Positions 33,584 through 39,484 of a DNA stretch of 39,484 bases are shown here, one piece after another; positions within the stretch are counted from its first letter, which is position 1, and every line of letters begins with the position of its first letter. The position numbers and the translations under genes are program-made. The notes under the pieces were generated by a model. It worked only from the letters and a program-made list of their open reading frames with translations. It was not told the origin of the DNA and made no database searches. This DNA is from Bacteroidota bacterium (GTDB taxonomy: Bacteria; Bacteroidota; Bacteroidia; Bacteroidales; F082): NCBI GenBank assembly GCA_014382445.1, contig JACNJS010000031.1, positions 1 to 39,484 of the forward strand, in the 5' to 3' direction.

Positions 33584-34855
33584 TTAACGGAGAATCTCAG
33601 CAGCATAATTATTCCAGCTCATATCTTTTGAAGTTGCTGCAACGTTATCTCTATTTATTGGCTTTTCGATCGCCTTGTTCATTGCTTTTGTCATTGATTG
33701 TATGTTATTATCTTCAGCCATATAACCATTGTAACCATCCTTTACCGTTTCCGGAAAATGTCCGACATTGGTGGCAAGCATTGGCATGTTAAAATTATAA
33801 CCTATTGATTCTACGCCTGAAGGTGTGGCTGTATGATAAAAAAGCATAATATTGTCGCTTACCTGGAAGTAACTAGGCACGTCTTCGTTGGGAATAAATT
33901 CATTATTCACATAAACTAAATCATTGATATTAAGTTGGTCAATTAGTGCCAGAGGATTATAATTCCTTTCATCGTCCTGCTTTTTCAAAAAGATTTTCTT
34001 AGCAACCCCGAAAGTTGCGTTTTTTATTCGTGTTGATAATTTGTTTGAATCGAGCGTGTTCCAAAAAGATTCGCCAACAATCAGAAGTGAAACATCATCA
34101 CGTTGTTTAGCAAGTTCGGCAAATGCTTTAATAATATTATGCAAACCTTTGTATTTGCGAATAAACCCAAAAAAAAGAAATACATGTTTTCTAAGATCCA
34201 TTTCCTCTTTTGCTTTGGCTACATCCATGCCCTGATTAGGTTTAAACATGTCGTAAACAGGGTGATACAGTTTTAACACTTTTATGCCGATACCCGTAAT
34301 TTCATTTCCTCTTTCGATAATTTCCAGCTGCTTGTAAGGAAAAAGTTCTTTGAGCTCATCAGCTGTATTAAATGCATGCACGATGTAGGAATCTGCATGT
34401 TTGATCCCAATTTTTGTAAGCTTGTTATCTAATGCACTGCCTTCTTTTTGTATTACGAAATGAAGATCGAAGAAAACTTCAATTTCTTTATATTTCTTTA
34501 ATTTTCGCGAAATATATCCCAGGGGTAATCCCTGTACGGCAATTGCCCATTGAAAAATTACTTTTGTTGGATTAAGTCCGGCAATCAGCTTAACTGTTGC
34601 TTGCCAGCTAGCCGGATTGTTATAGTTTGTTATATAATGTACTTTGATGTTAGTGCCTTCAAGCTGGTCAGCCTTACTTTTACGGTCGATAAAGTCCCTT
34701 GGAATAATGGCAGGATATTGTTGAGTCCAGGAAACAATGTGTACTTCGGTATTATCAATCTTATTAAAAGCTTTAGCGAGCGAGGTATTGTAATTAGCAA
34801 TTCCACCCTTAAACATCGGACCGGGGCCGAAACAAACTATAATTTTTTTGTTCAT
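33584..34855 (-). CDS. glycosyltransferase family 4-type enzyme
   Basis: A 423-residue GT-B protein. The N-terminal domain begins with GPGPMFKGGIANYNTSLAKAF, the loop that closes over the acceptor. The C-terminal donor domain starts at about residue 225 with VFLFFGFIRKYKGLHNIIKAFAEL, has LLIVGE, and the EX7E-type segment around GVESIGYNFNMPMLATNVGHFPE. It uses a nucleotide-sugar donor to extend a cell-surface glycan; sugar and acceptor are unknown. The neighbouring epimerase and GT2, and the gmhA/gmhB genes downstream, point to LPS or another surface polysaccharide. Confidence 0.85.
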   Translation of the reverse strand: MNKKIIVCFGPGPMFKGGIANYNTSLAKAFNKIDNTEVHIVSWTQQYPAIIPRDFIDRKSKADQLEGTNIKVHYITNYNNPASWQATVKLIAGLNPTKVIFQWAIAVQGLPLGYISRKLKKYKEIEVFFDLHFVIQKEGSALDNKLTKIGIKHADSYIVHAFNTADELKELFPYKQLEIIERGNEITGIGIKVLKLYHPVYDMFKPNQGMDVAKAKEEMDLRKHVFLFFGFIRKYKGLHNIIKAFAELAKQRDDVSLLIVGESFWNTLDSNKLSTRIKNATFGVAKKIFLKKQDDERNYNPLALIDQLNINDLVYVNNEFIPNEDVPSYFQVSDNIMLFYHTATPSGVESIGYNFNMPMLATNVGHFPETVKDGYNGYMAEDNNIQSMTKAMNKAIEKPINRDNVAATSKDMSWNNYAAEILR

Positions 34856-34983
34856 AAAAGCTTATTTTTTTTTTGATAGTCATTATACAGCATAATCAGG
34901 TAGGAGAATTGGAGTGATGGAGGATTGGAGTAGTGTAATTTTGCATAATTTCGTAAGGAAATGATTTCAGCAATTTATTAACA

Positions 34984-35067
34984 ATGACACATAAATCAAC
35001 AGAATCTTGCCAAACTCTTAATTGTTGGAAACCTCTGTTTTTGTTTTTCCTGTTAGTCATTTATTAA
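34984..35067 (+). CDS. possible 27-residue membrane micropeptide
   Basis: A plus-strand frame in the 278-base gap between the epimerase and GT4 genes encodes 27 residues with a hydrophobic tail (KPLFLFFLLVIY). A TAATTTTG box lies at 34936-34943. The strand is opposite to both neighbours. It is short enough to be chance, or a gene remnant. Confidence 0.15.
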   Translation: MTHKSTESCQTLNCWKPLFLFFLLVIY

Positions 35068-35133
35068 TTTTGTAAGTCAATCCCCCTCACTCCCTCACTC
35101 CCTCCAATCCAATACTCCAACATTATCTCAATC

Positions 35134-36177
35134 TTATAACTTGTTTTTTGCGGCATCATAAACCCTGCGCATTCCTTCTTCAAGTGAAATTTTAGCTTTC
35201 CATCCAAATTTTTTTTCAACCAGCGACATATTACAATATCTTGAGTGTACTCCAACCGGCTTGTCCAATAATGGTTTGATGGTTGGCTTGTATCCAGCAA
35301 ATGAAGTAAATACATCAATCAAATCTAAAAATGAAGTTAGCTTACCTGATCCGATATTATAAGCAGAGCCATCGCTGACGTTATCCATCAATATTTGAAT
35401 AAAATCTATAATATCATCAATGTGAACAAAATCGCGGCCTTGTTTACCAGAGCCCCATACTTCGAAAGGATTTTCTTTTTTTGCAGCTCTTAGTGCTATT
35501 GCGGGTACCGGGTAATCAGTTTCCTGATCTTCTCCATAACCGGAAAACGGTCTTATACATACTATTGATATGCCATAGTGTTTTGCAGCAATCAGTGCTA
35601 AAAATTCACCTGTAAGTTTTGTCCAGCCATATGTCATGTCGGGTGTGCCAAGGTTCTTTTTAAAATCGATATCACCTTCGCTGAGAGCAATCGCGCCATC
35701 TGTTGTTTGTAAGCTTGTAGGATAAGCTGCACTTGAGCTTGGATAAAGTACCCTCTCAGGTTTATGGCGTGTTACCCAGTAGAAAAATTCAGAGTCGATG
35801 CTTAAGTCGAGTGCAACCATTAACGGGTCACCGTCAATCTTTAATCTTCCGCCAACAATGGCTGCAAAGTGGAAAACATCACTAAATATATCAAAGTCAA
35901 TAGCATAAGTTTCCTGAATATATCTTGGTTTTTGACGCATATAAAACAGCAGGTCTCTAAAATCTCCTTTCCAGAAATATAACCTCTGGTCTGCTCCAAT
36001 TATCTCTAAGTCTCCTTTCATTACCGAAATATATTCGCCCTGCATCCATTGTGAAGGATGTCTGCCAATACTAAGGTCATCTACCATAAAAATGCTGTCG
36101 GTTGTAGTGTTTAATAATCGTTTCACTACATTACGTCCAACAAAACCACAACCGCCCGAAACCAAATGTATTTTCAT
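35134..36177 (-). CDS. NAD-dependent sugar epimerase/dehydratase (extended SDR)
   Basis: A 347-residue Rossmann enzyme acting on a nucleotide sugar. The cofactor loop is GGCGFVGRN (8-16), followed by VDDLSIGR. The catalytic Tyr183-x3-Lys187 is in TYGWTKLTGE, with a Ser cluster at 147-149 (YPSSSAAYP). The substrate-binding region includes RPFSGYG and WGSGKQGRDFVHIDDI. The family includes UDP-glucose 4-epimerases, GDP-mannose epimerases and dTDP-sugar dehydratases; I cannot tell which. The GT2 gene ends 20 bases before its ATG, so both are probably in one operon. Confidence 0.88.
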   Translation of the reverse strand: MKIHLVSGGCGFVGRNVVKRLLNTTTDSIFMVDDLSIGRHPSQWMQGEYISVMKGDLEIIGADQRLYFWKGDFRDLLFYMRQKPRYIQETYAIDFDIFSDVFHFAAIVGGRLKIDGDPLMVALDLSIDSEFFYWVTRHKPERVLYPSSSAAYPTSLQTTDGAIALSEGDIDFKKNLGTPDMTYGWTKLTGEFLALIAAKHYGISIVCIRPFSGYGEDQETDYPVPAIALRAAKKENPFEVWGSGKQGRDFVHIDDIIDFIQILMDNVSDGSAYNIGSGKLTSFLDLIDVFTSFAGYKPTIKPLLDKPVGVHSRYCNMSLVEKKFGWKAKISLEEGMRRVYDAAKNKL

Positions 36178-36197
36178 CTATTCTAATTTATTTTTAA

Positions 36198-37145
36198 TTA
36201 TTCATTTATATTCAAACTATCTCTAATTTGATAATTTGATTTTTCCCGCGAAATTCGGGAGATCATCTCTGCCAGAAAGCCGACCAAAAATAACTGAGTA
36301 CCAATTATCATCGCAAGAAGCCCGAAATAAAACAGCGGGCGTTCGGTCATGCGGTATTCTGCCATAAAAAATTTACCATATGCCAGATAAGAAGCTATCA
36401 CAAATCCAGCAAAAAATATCAATGTGCCGAGTGAACCAAAAAAGTGCATTGGTCGTTCAGAGAATCGAGATACGAAATTTATTGATAATAAGTCGAGGTA
36501 ACCTTTAATAAATCTGTCAAAACCAAATTTGGTAACTCCATATTTGCGCTTTTGATGTACAACTACTTTTTCTCCTATTTTTGCGAAACCTGCTGCTCGT
36601 GCGATAATGGGAATATATCTATGCATTTCGCCATAAACTTCTATGTTTTTAACCACTTCTAGTTTATAGGCTTTAAGACCGCAATTCATATCATGCAATT
36701 TTGACTTGAAAAGCCTGCGCGACAACCAGTTAAAAATTTTTGAAGGAATATTCTTAGCTAATGTTGAATCGTGTCGTTTTTTCTTCCATCCCGAAACAAT
36801 ATCAAGATTTTCATCTACTATCATTTTAAATAAGCCAGGGATTTCATCCGGACTATCCTGCAGATCTGAGTCCATCGTAATAACAACATTTCCCTGCGCA
36901 ACTTTAAATCCTTCGTTTAAAGCGGCTGACTTGCCATAATTTCTGCGGAAGCGAATACCTTTAACAGAAGAACTTTCAGCTGATAATTTTTTGATAATTT
37001 GCCATGAATTATCAGAAGAGCCATCATCAATATAAATTAATTCAAAAGAAAAATGATTGGAATTCATAACTTTAAATATCCAATCATTTAACTCAGTAAG
37101 CGACTCTTCTTCATTATATAAAGGAATTACTACTGATATGTCCAT
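36198..37145 (-). CDS. glycosyltransferase family 2, DPM1/GtrB-like with two C-terminal membrane helices
   Basis: A 315-residue protein. The GT-A core (1-220) has the VVIPLYNEEESL opening, the YIDDGSSDNSW donor loop, MDSDLQDSPDEI with the metal-binding DxD, and the QKRKYGVTKFGF loop near its end. Two membrane helices (about 235-255 and 270-292) anchor it, as in GtrB and ArnC enzymes that move a sugar from a nucleotide donor onto undecaprenyl phosphate. It starts 15 bases after the first DUF4199 gene ends and is followed by the epimerase. Confidence 0.88.
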   Translation of the reverse strand: MDISVVIPLYNEEESLTELNDWIFKVMNSNHFSFELIYIDDGSSDNSWQIIKKLSAESSSVKGIRFRRNYGKSAALNEGFKVAQGNVVITMDSDLQDSPDEIPGLFKMIVDENLDIVSGWKKKRHDSTLAKNIPSKIFNWLSRRLFKSKLHDMNCGLKAYKLEVVKNIEVYGEMHRYIPIIARAAGFAKIGEKVVVHQKRKYGVTKFGFDRFIKGYLDLLSINFVSRFSERPMHFFGSLGTLIFFAGFVIASYLAYGKFFMAEYRMTERPLFYFGLLAMIIGTQLFLVGFLAEMISRISREKSNYQIRDSLNINE

Positions 37146-37160
37146 TTCTTGCTGTTTTTG

Positions 37161-37688
37161 CTAAGCAATTTGCTTATTTTCCCGCTTGGCAAAGATAGCA
37201 ATTATTAACGAAAGTATAGTTGAAACTACAACGTTTGCAAGAAATGCCCATACACATATCATTATCGGAGAAGCAAACATTTCGGTCAATGACAGGGCTT
37301 TCTCCAGCTGTTCATTTGACATATCAGGATTTTGTTCAAGCATACCTTCTTCAGCTTTGATCAATATCTCCTCAACTAAGCCGGGATCAATATACTGAAC
37401 ATAGAAATAAGTAAATATGCCTGCTAATATAGATGCAAACAATCCTGTGTAAAAACCGGCACTAAATGCTTTGCCATACTCAATAAAGCCACCTAATTGC
37501 TTATCGCGGAATGAGACGATTGACCAAAATAAACCTGCAGCCAGTATCACGTACGAAATATACATAATTGGTGACTCGTGGTCAATGTCGAGAAGGAACA
37601 TTATTAAACTAAAAATGATTAATACGACACCCAAATAAACTCCCATAGCGAGTGAGGGCATAAAAGCGGATTTCTTTTTTTCTTCCAT
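37161..37688 (-). CDS. DUF4199 membrane protein (copy 1)
   Basis: A 175-residue protein with four predicted membrane helices at about 12-32, 41-60, 79-99 and 133-158. A roughly 35-residue acidic loop lies between helices 3 and 4 (rich in Glu/Lys and Asn). The DUF4199 landmark GGFIEYGKAFSAGFYTGLFAS is present. Function of the family is unknown. Fifteen bases separate its stop from the GT2 gene, so it is co-transcribed with a polyprenyl-phosphate-type glycosyltransferase. It could be a helper or flippase-like partner, but this is only guilt by association. Confidence 0.83.
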   Translation of the reverse strand: MEEKKKSAFMPSLAMGVYLGVVLIIFSLIMFLLDIDHESPIMYISYVILAAGLFWSIVSFRDKQLGGFIEYGKAFSAGFYTGLFASILAGIFTYFYVQYIDPGLVEEILIKAEEGMLEQNPDMSNEQLEKALSLTEMFASPIMICVWAFLANVVVSTILSLIIAIFAKRENKQIA

Positions 37689-37781
37689 GATTCTAAGTTT
37701 AAATTTAAAAAATACAAATATTAAGATTATGAACGATTAACAATATTTACTAAATGTGTCAAATATAATAAATTCAAAAAA

Positions 37782-38312
37782 TTAGATTGATATGTTTCTG
37801 TCAATCCTTCGTGCGAAGATGGATGCAAAAATCGCGAAAGCAATTACAAACAGCATGTAATAAGTAAAATACAGAAAAGCTGATACTGCCGGATCATAAG
37901 AGAATTCGATAAAAGATAATCTGTTATTTATCAGTTCCTCGTTATACAAACTGTAATGGTCGGTCATTGTTTTTTTTGTTTGGTCGAGTATAGTGTTTAT
38001 ATCAGTATTAACAATATATTTTAAATAAGTAAACCTTACTCCAGCAATTATCAGTGATGAAATAAAGCCAATAAATAACGTATTTTTTAAAGCACTTCCA
38101 TAGCTAATAATTCCTCTGCCGATTTTAGATCTATGGAATGAAACTGACCAGTAAACTCCTATAAAAAAAACAAGGAAGACCAGCAAATTTATTATTTTAT
38201 AACTCTCAAAGTTAATAAAGTTCACCATCGAATCGAGCATGCCAATAAACAAGCCTATAGCAATTCCCATAAGGATCATTAAAAAAAACGATTTTATATG
38301 CATTATTGTCAT
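37782..38312 (-). CDS. DUF4199 membrane protein (copy 2, divergent paralogue)
   Basis: A 176-residue protein with the same four-helix plan as its neighbour (hydrophobic at about 8-28, 41-56, 78-98 and 140-166). It carries the equivalent block RGIISYGSALKNTLFIGFIS and ends in a basic tail (FARRIDRNI). Identity to the first copy is low, so the duplication is old. It lies 93 bases upstream of copy 1. The second ATG (38303) is an alternative start that would remove only three residues. Function unknown. Confidence 0.78.
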   Translation of the reverse strand: MTIMHIKSFFLMILMGIAIGLFIGMLDSMVNFINFESYKIINLLVFLVFFIGVYWSVSFHRSKIGRGIISYGSALKNTLFIGFISSLIIAGVRFTYLKYIVNTDINTILDQTKKTMTDHYSLYNEELINNRLSFIEFSYDPAVSAFLYFTYYMLFVIAFAIFASIFARRIDRNISI

Positions 38313-38378
38313 TCAATTAAATTTCCTGTAAAACTAAATATATTTTTTTAATAAGTTGATTTATGTTGTTACAATACT

Positions 38379-38386
38379 TACTTTTG
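38379..38386 (+). promoter_or_regulatory. Bacteroidota promoter (-33 TTG, -7 TACTTTTG) for SRP RNA
   Basis: TACTTTTG fits TAnnTTTG; a GTTG element at 38355-38358 lies 20 bases upstream, the expected spacing. Transcription would begin near GGGTAAG at 38391. Confidence 0.6.
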
Positions 38387-38389
38387 CCA

Positions 38390-38489
38390 CGGGTAAGTCT
38401 CATACGACCAGCTCCCACTGAATTCCCCCAGGATCGGAAGGTAGCAAGGGTAGGTGGTTGTAGCGGTGCGATATGAGTAGCTTACCCTT
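38390..38489 (+). ncRNA. ffs: bacterial small signal recognition particle RNA (4.5S type)
   Basis: A 100-base RNA whose ends pair (GGGTAAG at 38391-38397 with CTTACCC at 38481-38487, then CTCATA with TATGAG). The apical hairpin has the conserved SRP core: CCCAGGATC, a GGAA tetraloop (38436-38439), then GGTAGCAAGGG, with the symmetric internal loops that bind the Ffh M domain. It lies in the 333-base gap between the DUF4199 and YciO-like genes. Confidence 0.92.
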
Positions 38490-38493
38490 TTTT
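38481..38493 (+). terminator. T-run terminator at the SRP RNA 3' end
   Basis: The closing stem of the SRP RNA (CTTACCC) is followed immediately by six T, so the RNA's own stem serves as terminator. Confidence 0.6.
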
Positions 38494-38617
38494 ATTTGAT
38501 GTTATTATTGTCATGTTTTTCGTGGTAATTTTAACTTGACAACCTTACAACAATAACAACCCGGTAGCCGGATAACTTTAAAATTAAAACTCCCTTCTTA
38601 TGAATCCCGACTTTTAT

Positions 38618-38625
38618 TATTTTTG
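38618..38625 (+). promoter_or_regulatory. Bacteroidota -7 box (TATTTTTG) for the YciO-like gene
   Basis: TATTTTTG fits TAnnTTTG and ends 20 bases before the ATG at 38646. Confidence 0.5.
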
Positions 38626-38645
38626 CCGATCAATAAAATTAAGCG

Positions 38646-39260
38646 ATGTTATTAAAAATTTATCCCGATTCTCCGGCTCCCCGTCACATAAACGCTGTAG
38701 TTGCCGTTTTTGACAAGGGTGGTTTGGTTATATGTCCTACCGATACAATTTATGGGTTAGCCTGTGGTATAAAGCATATAAAAGCTGTTGCTAGAATTGC
38801 TCAGATAAAAGGAATAAAAAAGGAAAAGGCCAACTTTTCGATGATAATTAACAATCTGAGTATGCTATCAGAATTTGCAAAACCAATTGATAATCATATC
38901 TTCAGGATAATGAGGAGAAACCTGCCAGGTCCTTTTACTTTTATCCTTGAAGCAAACAGCAATGTCCCAAAAATATTCCAGAGTAAGAAAAAGACTATTG
39001 GGATTCGTATGCCTGATAATGCAATTGTTAATTCCATAATTGAAGAGCTTGGCAGTCCACTAATAACAACTTCCATACATGATGAAGATGAAATAATTGA
39101 ATATACTACTGATCCGGAATTAATTTATGAAAAATACAAGAACCTTGTTGATATTGTAATAGATGGGGGATATGGCGATAATGAAGCATCAACTATCGTC
39201 GATTGCACATCCGGAAAACCAATTATTTTACGGCAAGGAAAAGGTGCACTTGAAGAATAA
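38646..39260 (+). CDS. YrdC/Sua5-fold protein, YciO-like
   Basis: A 204-residue YrdC-domain protein. The PTDTIYGLACGI motif (31-42), LPGPFTFIL (93-101), KKTIGIRMPDNAI and the STIVDCTSGKPIILRQG end are characteristic. True L-threonylcarbamoyladenylate synthases (TsaC/Sua5) use a KxR and an SxN motif; here the first region reads IKGIKKEKANFSM and the second TTSIHDE, as in E. coli YciO (about 206 residues), so it may not be the main t6A enzyme. Databases usually call it 'L-threonylcarbamoyladenylate synthase'. It has its own promoter-like box. Confidence 0.87.
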   Translation: MLLKIYPDSPAPRHINAVVAVFDKGGLVICPTDTIYGLACGIKHIKAVARIAQIKGIKKEKANFSMIINNLSMLSEFAKPIDNHIFRIMRRNLPGPFTFILEANSNVPKIFQSKKKTIGIRMPDNAIVNSIIEELGSPLITTSIHDEDEIIEYTTDPELIYEKYKNLVDIVIDGGYGDNEASTIVDCTSGKPIILRQGKGALEE

Positions 39261-39299
39261 AAAATTAAAGTTAAAAGTTGGTTCGTTTTCAAAAAAGAC

Positions 39300-39307
39300 T
39301 AATTTTG
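39300..39307 (+). promoter_or_regulatory. Bacteroidota promoter (-33 GTTG, -7 TAATTTTG) for tRNA-Lys
   Basis: TAATTTTG fits TAnnTTTG, with a GTTG element 19 bases upstream, and ends 15 bases before the mature tRNA. This is one of the best-spaced promoters in the window. Confidence 0.7.
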
Positions 39308-39322
39308 CACTCCCAAAATAAT

Positions 39323-39395
39323 GATTCGTTAGCTCAGCTGGTAGAGCATCTGCCTTTTAAGCAGAGGGTCCCGGGTTCGAATCCCGGACGGATCA
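39323..39395 (+). tRNA. tRNA-Lys (anticodon TTT)
   Basis: A 73-base tRNA: acceptor GATTCGT/ACGGATC (one G-U), D arm AGCTCAGCTGGTAGAGC, anticodon stem TCTGC/GCAGA with loop CTTTTAA (anticodon TTT), and T arm CCGGG/CCCGG with GTTCGAA. Discriminator A; CCA not encoded. Confidence 0.96.
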
Positions 39396-39402
39396 CAATT
39401 TG

Positions 39403-39435
39403 AAGCCTGTTCGCTTGATAGCGGATAGGCTTTTT
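39403..39435 (+). terminator. intrinsic terminator after tRNA-Lys
   Basis: AAGCCT pairs with AGGCTT, with an inner CGCT/AGCG stem, and is followed by a T run. A second hairpin (GTTTGCCT/AGGCAAAC, 39436-39454) follows directly. Confidence 0.8.
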
Positions 39436-39484
39436 GTTTGCCTTGCAGGCAAACCATTCCGACAGTTTGAAAGAGAGCTTGCTT

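Overview
The window is low-GC DNA from a Bacteroidota genome, most likely of the Bacteroidales/Marinilabiliales type. The placement is inferred from gene families (type III glutamine synthetase, DUF4199, DUF4301, DUF4831, DUF3127, SusC-like outer-membrane receptors, metal-type KdsA), from recurrent TAnnTTTG promoter boxes a short distance upstream of starts, and from the general lack of Shine-Dalgarno sequences. Nearly all of it is chromosomal housekeeping and cell-envelope sequence. I see no prophage, insertion sequence, CRISPR array or classical defence island.

Layout. 1-5.4 kb: an M23 peptidase that runs into a 51-base poly-A at the window edge; a tightly packed lipoprotein / diacylglycerol-kinase-like / SUI1 operon; the remnant of a thiopurine-methyltransferase-family gene with its middle deleted; an unknown protein; a YbdG-type mechanosensitive channel. 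5.4-11 kb (minus strand): a beta-helix lipoprotein, a TonB-dependent-receptor-like barrel and a metal permease with its own HMA domain, the last two 2 bases apart. 11-17.6 kb: an outer-membrane barrel, endonuclease III, RecR, a MORN-repeat protein, then a minus-strand group of TrmH, a THX protein with a histone-H1-like tail, and a HAD phosphatase that seems to start at CTG; then DUF4301. 17.7-18 kb: two tandem tRNA-Leu genes with a terminator.

18-24.2 kb: a lipoprotein phosphoesterase with CsaA, a 240-base nested palindromic repeat, MsrA, a CxxC protein, DUF3127, an EamA transporter and KdsA. 24.2-38.3 kb is one long minus-strand series: two DUF4199 membrane proteins, a GT2, an epimerase, a GT4, a ClC channel, GmhA, a Fic protein, GmhB, a sodium:solute symporter, type III glutamine synthetase and DUF4831. 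38.3-39.5 kb: the SRP RNA, a YciO/YrdC protein and tRNA-Lys.

How the genes fit together. KdsA (Kdo), GmhA and GmhB (ADP-heptose precursors) and the glycosyltransferase/epimerase genes point to LPS core and surface-glycan synthesis. The Fic gene sits between gmhA and gmhB with its own promoter-like box and looks like an insertion. The most unusual items are the THX/H1-like fusion, the HAD gene whose catalytic motif lies upstream of any ATG, the palindromic repeat at 20.1-20.3 kb, the Fic insertion, and the receptor plus HMA-permease pair. None of these amounts to a clearly new multi-gene system on sequence alone.
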